From Psychrobacter celer (GTDB lineage Bacteria > Pseudomonadota > Gammaproteobacteria > Pseudomonadales > Moraxellaceae), in contig NZ_JABASU010000004.1 in NCBI RefSeq assembly GCF_016107555.1, positions 1 through 64,000 of the forward strand: DNA of 64,000 nt, in the 5' to 3' direction. Shown in pieces: positions 45,787 through 55,444 of this stretch. Position 1 is the first letter of the stretch. Each line of letters begins with the position of its first letter. The position numbers were made by a program, and so were the translations under genes. The notes beneath the pieces were generated by a model. That model made no database searches. It saw nothing but the letters and a program-made list of their open reading frames with translations, and was not told where the DNA came from.

Positions 45787-46158
45787 AATAGTTGTTTATC
45801 TCGTTGACAAAAGAGTTAAGGTAAAAACTTAACGACATCCATTGTCGCAGGCTGTCTTACTGAGCAGATGATATACTGGCAAACCGCCATAAACAATGGC
45901 ACACTGATCGGCAAGTGACGCATCTTACGCTTTTTATCGTTATCAAGCTGCTTTATCATGCATTCTGATATCGACATTATGCTAGCAGAAATGTAACAAG
46001 CGAACGACCATCAAACATGAATTGATGAGTGTCGTCGGCAGTATTGCTATTATGCTTTGCACCATGACAGGCTATGTTTGCACGTTACCGTACCTGATCG
46101 TACCTAGTATGCATCCGTCGCCTCGTTATTTTATTATTACTCCAATTAGATCGCCTTT
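45787..46158. other. Intergenic region between divergent 181-aa gene and recC
   Basis: This 372-bp stretch should hold the promoters of both divergent genes. I see no convincing hairpin, RNA gene or operator, and the short frame starting 46022 has no coding character. Confidence 0.5.
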
Positions 46159-49100
46159 ATGTTTAAAATCATTCAGTCCCACCGTACCGAGCTGTTGGTT
46201 GAGCAGTTGTTAGCTGCCTATAAGTCCAAAAACCAACCCGTCTTTGAGAAGTTTGTGGTCATTGTACCGTCCATGGTGCTTGGTGATTGGCTAGATAAGT
46301 CTATTGCAAGCCAAGCGGGTATCAGCACCTTAGTGACGACGACGTTTTGGGGTCAGTATCAGTGGACATTGATGCAAGATGTGTTGAGCCGTCACAATGC
46401 TTATTTGCTAGAACAAAACCCTGATGCGGCCACATTGAATGTACCTGAGGTGGCAGTGCTGTCACCAACGGTGATGCAGTGGCGCTTGTTTGGTTATTTG
46501 ACTTATTATCAAGAAGCCATTGTCGCTGATGAAAAACATCCCGTTTATCCACTGCTGGCATCTTTGATTGATGAGGCGCAAGAAGAAGTGCAGCAGGATA
46601 AGGCACAGCAAGACGCGCGCATTTGGCAGCTGGCAAGTGATTTGGCGAGGGTATTTAACCGCTATTTAACCCACCGTGAGGACTGGCTAGATCTCTGGTC
46701 GCATGATAAACCGCTGACTGTAGAGGCGCTGATCGCTGAAAAGGATACTCTGTCTTTGCGCTTTGATAAGTATGCGCGAGGCACCCCTGATTGGTTGGTG
46801 GCGCATTATGTAGAGTTAGAGGTCGCGCAGCGTTTCTTATGGTCGCATTTGTTTGCTGATGTGCATCAGCACCGGGTGGCGCTTGAGGATACCTTTTGGT
46901 CAGCCTTAAAAGAAAACAAGGCAAATGAACGCGCGCAATTGCCCAAAGTGCTGCGCATTTTTACCATTCAGCAATTGCCACAGACCGAGCTCGACTTTTT
47001 GCAGCGCTTATCGCAATACATGGATATTACGCTACTACACTATAACCCGTCTAAGCTGTTTTGGGCGGATATCGTGGACAAGTCGTGGCTACAGCGTCAG
47101 CAGATTATCAACCCTGAAAGCGTGTTTTTGCGTGATTATGGGCACAGTTTGCTATCGCGTTTGGGCAAGCAGTCGCGCGATACTTTTGCGATGCTTGCGA
47201 ATTTATCGGGTAATGAGCAGTACCAAGACGCACTCGTCGAATGGCAGGACATCTTTGATGAGGGCGATGATAGCAATAAGGGCTTGAGCGATGCGTTCGG
47301 TATTGATTCTGATGACAGTGCGCAACAGCCGCAAGACAGCCCAAGCTTATTAAAGCGTTTGCAAAATGATGTATTGATGCTAGATGAGCAGTCTACCCAG
47401 CAAGCGACCGCAGCCAAAGTCTCGCAAGCAGTCAGTGAGCAAATAGAGCTGTCTTTTGAGCAAGTTGATCAAAAGCTGCAGCAAACGGCGTGGTATGACG
47501 ATGAAGTATTAGAAAACAAGCGCTTTGAGAAGGAGCGTTTGTGGGCGATGTCTGCACAAGACAATAGCCTCAGCATTCACTCATGCCATAGCCTACAGCG
47601 TCAGCTAGAAGTGCTGCGTATCATGATTGGGCGCTGGCTCAATGAACCCCTAGCATCTGGTGAGAAAAAACGCCATATATCCGATATTGTCGTGTTGCTG
47701 CCCGATGTTGAGCGGCATCATGCGCTGATCAGCTCTATATTTGTCAGTGGTAAAGGTCAAGATGGTTTAACCCTGCCAGCAAAGGTGACGGGGGTGGTTG
47801 ATGCCGATATTCGTCAGCTATGGGAGGCTATTATTGGTTTTTATAAGTTATTAGGCAGTCATAGCGCCCGCTTTGAAGCGGCTGAGGTGCTTGATTGGCT
47901 GATGCTGCCACCGCTGTATGAAAACTTCGGCTTAACCCATGAGCAGATGAGCCGTGGTTGTGATCTGCTGATCGAGGCAGGCTTTATTCGCGGTTTTGAT
48001 GAATGGCATCTTAAACAAACCCTAGATAGCCACGACTATGATTACCGATTTACCTTTGCTCAAGCGTTAGATAGATTGACGCTTGGTCTGGTGATGCCAG
48101 AAGCCAGTTTGAGCGATTGCTTATACCCTTTGGCACAGGAGGACTGGCCAAGCACCGCCTTGCCCGAGATGACTCTGCCGCTGTCGCAAGTGAGCCTAAA
48201 TGATGCGATGATTGTTGAAGCGCTTTGCCGTATTTATTCAGGCTTGACTGCGCGCCGTGATGACCATACAAAAAAACTCAAAGCCGAGGACTGGCTGGCG
48301 CAGATTGAGACACAAGTGATTCATCGCTACTTCGGTGATGTCGATCAGACACGTACGATGCGTGCCATCTATAATGCCATGAATGGCTTTAAATCAAGCC
48401 TGAGGGCCAATCGCCACTATCGACAGTATGCCAGTAGTGATAGTGCCAACAGGGAGGTAGAACACAGGCTGGCAGGTGTCGAGCAGTTGCCGCTTAAGCT
48501 GAGCTTTATGCTGGACAGTATCGAGGCGGAGCTTGAGAGTCAGCAGGTCAGTGCTGAGCCGACTGGAGTGATTACTTTTGGTCGATTTGGAGCGCTCAGA
48601 AACGTGCCTTTTGATTTGGTGGTGATGCTCAATATGGATTTATCTGAGTTCCCTGGGCGTGACCGTGATAATCGCTATGATTTGATGAAAGCTGCCAATG
48701 CTCGCCGCGGTGATAGAGTCAGTGAAGATGACGATAATGGTGCGTTCTTAGACGCACTACTGTGCGCGCGCAGTGCGTGCTGGATATTTTATAATGGTCA
48801 AAGTCTGACAGACACCCACGAGCACCTGCCTGCCAACCCAGTCAGTGAGCTGTTGCAGTTTTTGCAAGGCGAGGTGCAGTGGCAGGTCAACTCGCTTGAA
48901 GCCTTAGACACGTTAGACGCATTGCCTGAGAGTGTTGACTCTACCACCGAGAGTCTTAAGCGTTATTTACCTAAATTGATTAAGCAGTGGCTGGTGACGG
49001 AGCATCCGGCACTGCCGTTTCACGAGAGCTTGTTTGAAATAAATAGTGAAGAGGCGGATGCTTTTGAGCAAGCATCTGATACGTCTACGCCTCATTCAAC

Positions 49101-50655
49101 CCTTCATCCCAACCAGAGCGAGCGCGTCGATAAAGACAAGACAGATGCGCTGGATGCTATTTTGCATACCGCCATGCGCAAAACCAAGCTTGCGCAACAA
49201 CGCCAATTTCCGCCAGCGCCGCTGTGGCAAGCGGTGTTTCGTACTTTAAAGGATAGTGCATCTTATGAGCAGACAGCGCTGGTTGGTTTGCCGACTAAGT
49301 CCCAGTATGAAGCCATCGCTCAGCTGCTTGGACACTCTCTAGGTCAATTGGGGCAAGTAGACAATCAAACCTTAGCGGCATTGGCTGAGATGCTATCACT
49401 AGACGCAGGGTCTGGTATAGACACCATTAATATCGACGCTATGTTTGATACGGTGTTCAATATTGAGGAGATAGACGTTGAAGGCGCATTGGCCTATCAA
49501 GTGCGTCATCCCGCCAAGGCGTTTTTGCGTACTCAAAAGGTGCATGTGGTGCAAGGCGAGGAAGCGATGGCTAATCAAGAGCCACTATTCCTAGACAATC
49601 TGACGACTTATCAGATCAAAGCGCATTTGATTCATGAACTGGCGAGCGATGCCGCTAATAACCATGTTGATAGTGATAGTACAGCCAAGCAAGATCACCC
49701 AATTTTAATGTATCAAAAAATCATGCCAGCAGGGGTGGCGCGCCAAACGACCTTGCCCAATCAGCAGCAAAAACTGCAGCAGCAATGTCAGGAGTTTAAA
49801 GAGCAGCTGGTTGCTAATGGCTTGGACAATGATTTGGATAATGCCCAGCTAGTTGATGGAAATGGTATAAGTGGTTTGCAGCTACTGACCCCAACGATCG
49901 AGCATCCCGTGCAGCTAGCGCTAGCATCTGTGCTAACTGATGCTAGTAATGAGGCTGATGATACGTCATTACTAAAACTATTACCTAAAGTGGTTAAAAT
50001 AAAAGGCTCAGTACCAACATCAGTACCGATAGATGCTAATAATCCTCTTGCTAATCTACAGGCTGGCATGTCCTATGCCGAGCAATCCCCCAAGCAGTGG
50101 TTAAATATACTGCCCAATTCTGCTAGCCCCAAGCATTTAATCAAGTTTTGGTTGTCACATCTGTATTGGCAAGTCGCCAGACGCACAACTGCCGAGCAAG
50201 TCGCAGCAGATGATGGCGTGAGTATTTGGCGTTTTAATAAACCAAGCTCACAAGTTAAAAGGTATGAAAAAATAACCGCCTTTCAGCTCAGCCCTATTGT
50301 GTATGAAGATGCGTTGGCCGAGCTAATAAAATGGGCAATTTTTGGCAAGCTAGTCGGTCAAGTACCGATTACCTTATTGCCAGAATATGCGCTCAGTTAT
50401 CTTGATAAGTGCGCAAAAGCGGCAGAGAGTGAAGATGAGAGCGGCAGCTATTGGCCAAAACGTGCAGATTTCTTAGAGTGGCTAAGGCCCAATTATCACG
50501 TAGATACGGTATATGATACCTGCTCGCAGCATGCCATTTGGCAATACGTACTGCGTGATCAAGATGCCTTTAAAGCCCTATCAGCAGCCTTAACGACGTT
50601 AGCACAGCCGCTGTATGAGCTGATGTATAAAGCCCTGCAAAGTCTAGATAGTTAG
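46159..50655 (+). CDS. recC: Exodeoxyribonuclease V subunit gamma, RecC
   Basis: The 1498-aa product begins MFKIIQSHRTELLVEQLL, the usual start of RecC, and has the inactivated helicase-like core with SIHSCHSLQRQLEVLRIMI (~470), DIVVLLPDVERH and the conserved FGRFGALRNVPFDLVVMLNM with EFPGRDRDNRYDLM (~805-840). RecC recognises Chi and clamps RecB and RecD in the RecBCD recombination nuclease. It is much longer than the E. coli protein (~1120 aa); the extra length is in acidic/Gln-rich insertions (~365-430, ~960-1010) and a long C-terminal half. recB follows after 91 bp on the same strand. Confidence 0.93.
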   Translation: MFKIIQSHRTELLVEQLLAAYKSKNQPVFEKFVVIVPSMVLGDWLDKSIASQAGISTLVTTTFWGQYQWTLMQDVLSRHNAYLLEQNPDAATLNVPEVAVLSPTVMQWRLFGYLTYYQEAIVADEKHPVYPLLASLIDEAQEEVQQDKAQQDARIWQLASDLARVFNRYLTHREDWLDLWSHDKPLTVEALIAEKDTLSLRFDKYARGTPDWLVAHYVELEVAQRFLWSHLFADVHQHRVALEDTFWSALKENKANERAQLPKVLRIFTIQQLPQTELDFLQRLSQYMDITLLHYNPSKLFWADIVDKSWLQRQQIINPESVFLRDYGHSLLSRLGKQSRDTFAMLANLSGNEQYQDALVEWQDIFDEGDDSNKGLSDAFGIDSDDSAQQPQDSPSLLKRLQNDVLMLDEQSTQQATAAKVSQAVSEQIELSFEQVDQKLQQTAWYDDEVLENKRFEKERLWAMSAQDNSLSIHSCHSLQRQLEVLRIMIGRWLNEPLASGEKKRHISDIVVLLPDVERHHALISSIFVSGKGQDGLTLPAKVTGVVDADIRQLWEAIIGFYKLLGSHSARFEAAEVLDWLMLPPLYENFGLTHEQMSRGCDLLIEAGFIRGFDEWHLKQTLDSHDYDYRFTFAQALDRLTLGLVMPEASLSDCLYPLAQEDWPSTALPEMTLPLSQVSLNDAMIVEALCRIYSGLTARRDDHTKKLKAEDWLAQIETQVIHRYFGDVDQTRTMRAIYNAMNGFKSSLRANRHYRQYASSDSANREVEHRLAGVEQLPLKLSFMLDSIEAELESQQVSAEPTGVITFGRFGALRNVPFDLVVMLNMDLSEFPGRDRDNRYDLMKAANARRGDRVSEDDDNGAFLDALLCARSACWIFYNGQSLTDTHEHLPANPVSELLQFLQGEVQWQVNSLEALDTLDALPESVDSTTESLKRYLPKLIKQWLVTEHPALPFHESLFEINSEEADAFEQASDTSTPHSTLHPNQSERVDKDKTDALDAILHTAMRKTKLAQQRQFPPAPLWQAVFRTLKDSASYEQTALVGLPTKSQYEAIAQLLGHSLGQLGQVDNQTLAALAEMLSLDAGSGIDTINIDAMFDTVFNIEEIDVEGALAYQVRHPAKAFLRTQKVHVVQGEEAMANQEPLFLDNLTTYQIKAHLIHELASDAANNHVDSDSTAKQDHPILMYQKIMPAGVARQTTLPNQQQKLQQQCQEFKEQLVANGLDNDLDNAQLVDGNGISGLQLLTPTIEHPVQLALASVLTDASNEADDTSLLKLLPKVVKIKGSVPTSVPIDANNPLANLQAGMSYAEQSPKQWLNILPNSASPKHLIKFWLSHLYWQVARRTTAEQVAADDGVSIWRFNKPSSQVKRYEKITAFQLSPIVYEDALAELIKWAIFGKLVGQVPITLLPEYALSYLDKCAKAAESEDESGSYWPKRADFLEWLRPNYHVDTVYDTCSQHAIWQYVLRDQDAFKALSAALTTLAQPLYELMYKALQSLDS

Positions 50656-50746
50656 CTGGCTAGTTGATTGCTTACTAGTTGTTTGCTGATTACTGATTAC
50701 TTAACACGGTTCGTTTTTTACCTTTTGGCTTAATGGATAATAAAAA

Positions 50747-53700
50747 GTGTACGCCCCTATGACAGAATTTATCACTGATACACCTATATCACCGAGTTTT
50801 GACGATGAATTGTACCAACCCTCTTCTCAAGGTTTGGATGTTGCAGAGCCCAAGGCCGAGGTGATACCAGCGATTGAGGTGGCATTGACAGGTCGGCATC
50901 TTATCGAAGCATCAGCCGGTACGGGTAAGACTTGGACACTTACGGGCATCGTACTGCGCTTGCTCATTGAAGCACGGCGCGCGCCAGAGCAAATCATTGC
51001 AACGACCTTTACTCGCGCTGCGGCAGCCGAGATGCGTCAGCGCATTCATGATCGTTTGGTGGATTTTTATCAGCTGCTGCAATGGGTGAGTAGCCTGAGT
51101 GCCAACTCTGCAAATAAAGAGCATTTATATCCACCTATCCTACAAGTGATGCCAGACAGCGATAAAGATAAGAAGAATAATCAGGTAAGTCAGCACGCAG
51201 ACACGGATGCGACTGCTGAAAAAGACGCTGATGAACTCAACCAAGACATTGACTATGACAAAGCCCATGACAAAAAAGCCGCGGCCAAAAAGCGTGTACA
51301 AGCAAAACAAAATCGTGAAAAATGGCTAGTCGCGCAGGCAAAAGGTGCGCGCTTAGATGACATCATGCAAGATCCTATCAATCTGCATCTGGTTGGCTAC
51401 TTGCTTGATCATGTATATAGCTATCCTATGACAGAGGCGATTCGCCGTACGGCATTGGTGTTGACGACCTTGGATAAGCTGTTTGTCGGTACCCTCGATA
51501 GCTTGGCACAAAAGTGGCTTACAGAATACAGTAGCGAGACAGGCCACCAGCAAGGCATGGCCATTATTGACGACAGTAGCATCGAGCAAGTGACGGACAG
51601 TATCATTCATGATGAACTGCGTCAGTTTCAAAGCCGACTGTACCATGAGCAGCCCAAGCTTTATGCATTGATGGATCAGCAAGGCAAGCTGACGGCAGTG
51701 GGGGATCACAAGAGCTTTGTGACGCGCTCACTGAATTTCATCTCTGCGCCGATTGATGAGGTAAGGCTAGCAGATTTTGATTTTGGTTTATATGAACAGC
51801 TATTGCATGAGTTTGCGACATTAGATTTGGCAGATATTCAACCGTACTTAAATCCTGATTATCGAAAGTCTCAAGGGTTTAATGGGCGCTCTAATTTAAT
51901 GACACAGTTTGATGCCATTATTGAGGTGCATCAAAAAATAGCGGAACATCAGCTGGCGTTTACCAGTTATTTAAATGAACGTGAAAATAAGATTCTTACC
52001 TCATTGCAGGATTCTAGATATCCCAATGAAGAAGGTAAAATTAAGAATTTTAATAAGAATAGAGAAAAAGAGCATGAAGCATTTTTCGCATTAGACACCA
52101 TTAGTAAATTAATGGCTATCTTAGATATGGTTGATGGTTTAAATCAGCATATTGTGATGTTGTTAGCCAATATCAACCGCCATATCGTGCTGGCGGTGCG
52201 TGACAGACTGCCGGTTATCTTAGAAGAGCGCGGTGAGACCACCTTTAGCTTGCAGATGGTACGCTTAAACCAAGCATTGACCGGTCGGCAAGGAGAGAAG
52301 CTGGCGCGTTATATTCGTCATCATTATCCAGTGGCATTGATTGATGAGTCGCAAGACATCAATGGCGAGCAAGCCATTATGATTGAAAGCATCTATCTGC
52401 CGAAGCGTAAACCATCGGCCAATGACAAGCAGGCTACGGGTAATAAAGCGAGCAATAAAGCCAACCATGAGTTTTTGCTATTGGTAGGTGATCCTAAGCA
52501 GGCCATTTATGGGTTTCGCGGCGGTGATGTCGCCAACTACAATTATATGAAAGCCCAGTTTGAAAAAAGCAGCCTATGGACGCTCGATACTAACCGTCGT
52601 TCAAACGCCAGTGTGATTAACGCTCTAAACTGCTGGTTCGGTATGCCTGCGCCAGTGACTCAAGAGAATAGGCTGGCACAGTTAGGTAGTGGTATTTATT
52701 ACCAGCACATCAAAGCTGAAAAGCAAGAAAATCAGCTGTCTTGGTTTCGTCAGCCAGACATGCCAAACAGCGACCTAAATAGTGACTCGGTAGATGACTT
52801 AGTAAATGACGTGCTCTCTGCTCAGCCCGTGAGTGTGTTGCACCTGCCTTATGATAAGGCGCTTGAGTACGACGAGTTTGAAATCACAGCCCGTCATATT
52901 GCCACCTTGCTTAGCAGCCATCAGACACTTAAAGGCAAACCGATTCAACCGAGCGATATCGGTGTGCTGGCACGTGCCAAAAAAGACCTAAAGCAAGTCG
53001 AAGACGAGCTTGTCAAGCTTGGTGTGCCGACCCTGACCACCAGTGATGTCAGTATCTTTGAAACCATCATGGCAGAGGATGTGGCAGCGCTGCTAAGTGC
53101 CATGCTATACCCGTATCGTCACGATATGATCAATCGGGTGCTGACCAGTCATTTATATGGCCTAAGCATCAGAGATGTCAAAGCCATGATGACGGACCAT
53201 GAGTCAGGGGTTGTAGATTTAAATAGCGCTAATACACAAGCCATTGATAATAAGAACAGCTATCAAGACTTTATTAGCTATTTAAAAGAAGGCGGCCAGC
53301 GTTGGCAGCACTTTGGCATATTATCGGCCATGCATTACTTGTTGGACAAAAGCCCTGTACAGCCGCAAGGCGTGTGGCAAGCACTAGCCGCGCATCCAGA
53401 AGGCGCGCGTCATATTATGGATTTGCGTCATGTGATGGATATCTTGGCGCAGTATGGTATCGGCATGGGTGAGTATGAGCTGCTAGCGTGGTTTAGACAG
53501 AACATAGATAGCGCGCCGAGCAGTGATTGGGCTAAGCAATATCCGCTACCGACAGAGTCTGGCGTTCAGCTAATGACCATTCATAAGTCTAAAGGACTAG
53601 AGTTTCCCATTGTCTATGTACTGGGTATGGACGATGCCAGTAGAAAATCAGGTAATAAAGAAGACTATGGGTTGTATCTCTATAATGCGCAACAAAACCC

Positions 53701-55342
53701 TAGCCAGCAATATGTTACTCAACAAGACGCTTCTCAACAAAATCAGTCAGCGTTGGCGCAGCAATCGACAGGCAATCAGCGCCGATTCTCACCAGTGCAA
53801 GGCTCTGCGACCACAGACGGCTATTATACTGATATTGAGACGCAGGAGGGCTTTGATGAGCTGCGCCGGCTTGGCTATGTCGCCTTTACGCGCGCCAGTG
53901 AACAGCTTTATGTGGTATTAAAAGATGCCTATAGAAATATTGATTGTGACTTCAGGCCAGTGTGTTATTGGTTTGACTCCGAGGAGGCCAAGTTTGAATT
54001 GCCAGATAGGCTCAAAGGCATCATAGGCATGATTAGAGGGCATAAGGTCGATGCGTTTTATCGTGATAACTGCGTGACAGCAATAAGCGCATTAACGAAT
54101 AATGGCGCGCTTGCCTCGACTAAGCCCAAAACCGAGCCTATTCAGTATGATGATTTTTCAGAGGTTATGAAAATCAATTATTTTTATGGTTGGGCCAAGA
54201 CCAGTTTTACCGCCTTGGCTCGTCAGCTAGATGAATCGGCGCAGACAATGGCTGTGATGGATGAGCGTATAGATGATGCGGTAGATATTGATGTTGATAT
54301 CAATATCACCGAAACGTCAGTTTCACCGTCACTGGGTGGTCATGAACCAGATAGTTATGAGTCTGCCGCGCAAGTCGATCAGGCAAATATCAAGTTAGAG
54401 GATGATATTCGTTTTACCTTTGTCAAAGGTGCCAATGCGGGTACGTTTTTGCATGAGATATTTGAAAAAATTGATTTTAGCAATAAATCGCAGTGGCCAC
54501 AGGTTATCGATAGGGCTGTCAGTAGCTATCAGCTGCCGCTGGTGTATAGCAGTGCTGAGGCCCAAAGCCGTCGCCTACAAGCAAAGACACAAGACAAAGG
54601 TGGTAGTGCGTCATTAAATACTGATTTATTGGATTCGGAGGCGATCGATGTTAGTAAGCATGAAGCGCTCATTGACTGGATAGAAGAGGTGCTACATACG
54701 CCACTCTTAGCGTCTGATCAGCCGTTACATGCTATTGATGAAGGTCATAGGTTTGCCGAATTAGAGTTCAATATGGGGCTATCAGAGCGTTTTAAAGCAC
54801 AGGATATCAATCAGCTTTTTGAGAAGTACCTACCAGATGAGACCGACAAGCACATCAATCTGGTTCCGCAAAACAAAGCGCATTTGTATCGTTATTTACG
54901 TGGTGAAATCGATTTGGTATATGAGCATGCTGGCAAGTATTATGTCGTCGATTATAAAAGTAATTTTTTAGGAAATAGCCTAAGCGATTATGACGAAACT
55001 ACGCTCAAGCGAGCAATGTCGAAAGCAGGGTACTGGCTACAAGCTGCCATTTATCAAGTGGCATTGAATCGGTTTTTGTCGATGCGAATTGCTGATTATA
55101 TAGGCAATGAAGATAAATATTTGGGCGCAGTGGAGTATGTCTTTTTACGAGGTGTATATGATCCAGCCTCTCAGTTGGCGACTAAGGAAAAAGAGGCGAA
55201 CATACTGAGCGGCGGCGACTCAACAGCCAGTGAGACAATGCATGATAAGCCAATAAGCAATGCCCGCTACGGACTGGTGACGTGGGATATACCCATTGAT
55301 TTTATTAAGGCCTTAGACACGTTGTTTGGCATACCAAATTAG
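50747..55342 (+). CDS. recB: Exodeoxyribonuclease V subunit beta, RecB
   Basis: The frame opens with GTG at 50747; ATG 50759 (MTEFITDTPISP) is an equally plausible start. UvrD-type helicase motifs are present: Walker A EASAGTGKTWTL (~55), TTFTRAAAAEMRQRI, IDESQDINGEQ, VGDPKQAIYGFRGGD, LMTIHKSKGLEFPIVYV, YVAFTRASEQLYVV. The C-terminal RecB nuclease has GEIDLVYEH and VVDYKSN (~1385-1405), with HEIFEK upstream. RecB is the 3'-5' helicase and the only nuclease of RecBCD. A Lys/Asp-rich insertion (~135-205) and a Gln-rich one (~985-1025) make it ~350 aa longer than the E. coli enzyme. Confidence 0.95.
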   Translation: MYAPMTEFITDTPISPSFDDELYQPSSQGLDVAEPKAEVIPAIEVALTGRHLIEASAGTGKTWTLTGIVLRLLIEARRAPEQIIATTFTRAAAAEMRQRIHDRLVDFYQLLQWVSSLSANSANKEHLYPPILQVMPDSDKDKKNNQVSQHADTDATAEKDADELNQDIDYDKAHDKKAAAKKRVQAKQNREKWLVAQAKGARLDDIMQDPINLHLVGYLLDHVYSYPMTEAIRRTALVLTTLDKLFVGTLDSLAQKWLTEYSSETGHQQGMAIIDDSSIEQVTDSIIHDELRQFQSRLYHEQPKLYALMDQQGKLTAVGDHKSFVTRSLNFISAPIDEVRLADFDFGLYEQLLHEFATLDLADIQPYLNPDYRKSQGFNGRSNLMTQFDAIIEVHQKIAEHQLAFTSYLNERENKILTSLQDSRYPNEEGKIKNFNKNREKEHEAFFALDTISKLMAILDMVDGLNQHIVMLLANINRHIVLAVRDRLPVILEERGETTFSLQMVRLNQALTGRQGEKLARYIRHHYPVALIDESQDINGEQAIMIESIYLPKRKPSANDKQATGNKASNKANHEFLLLVGDPKQAIYGFRGGDVANYNYMKAQFEKSSLWTLDTNRRSNASVINALNCWFGMPAPVTQENRLAQLGSGIYYQHIKAEKQENQLSWFRQPDMPNSDLNSDSVDDLVNDVLSAQPVSVLHLPYDKALEYDEFEITARHIATLLSSHQTLKGKPIQPSDIGVLARAKKDLKQVEDELVKLGVPTLTTSDVSIFETIMAEDVAALLSAMLYPYRHDMINRVLTSHLYGLSIRDVKAMMTDHESGVVDLNSANTQAIDNKNSYQDFISYLKEGGQRWQHFGILSAMHYLLDKSPVQPQGVWQALAAHPEGARHIMDLRHVMDILAQYGIGMGEYELLAWFRQNIDSAPSSDWAKQYPLPTESGVQLMTIHKSKGLEFPIVYVLGMDDASRKSGNKEDYGLYLYNAQQNPSQQYVTQQDASQQNQSALAQQSTGNQRRFSPVQGSATTDGYYTDIETQEGFDELRRLGYVAFTRASEQLYVVLKDAYRNIDCDFRPVCYWFDSEEAKFELPDRLKGIIGMIRGHKVDAFYRDNCVTAISALTNNGALASTKPKTEPIQYDDFSEVMKINYFYGWAKTSFTALARQLDESAQTMAVMDERIDDAVDIDVDINITETSVSPSLGGHEPDSYESAAQVDQANIKLEDDIRFTFVKGANAGTFLHEIFEKIDFSNKSQWPQVIDRAVSSYQLPLVYSSAEAQSRRLQAKTQDKGGSASLNTDLLDSEAIDVSKHEALIDWIEEVLHTPLLASDQPLHAIDEGHRFAELEFNMGLSERFKAQDINQLFEKYLPDETDKHINLVPQNKAHLYRYLRGEIDLVYEHAGKYYVVDYKSNFLGNSLSDYDETTLKRAMSKAGYWLQAAIYQVALNRFLSMRIADYIGNEDKYLGAVEYVFLRGVYDPASQLATKEKEANILSGGDSTASETMHDKPISNARYGLVTWDIPIDFIKALDTLFGIPN

Positions 55343-55444
55343 CAGTCTATAGTTTATTAAATCTAAGGATAACATAGTGCTGCTAGGATACTTTTTTAAA
55401 GCCCTAAATTGAACTGATTATATAAATATAGAGAAGAACACATC

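Noticed and set aside
46022..46213. 63-codon frame upstream of recC
   Set aside because: It overlaps the recC start, has no good ribosome site and unlikely composition.
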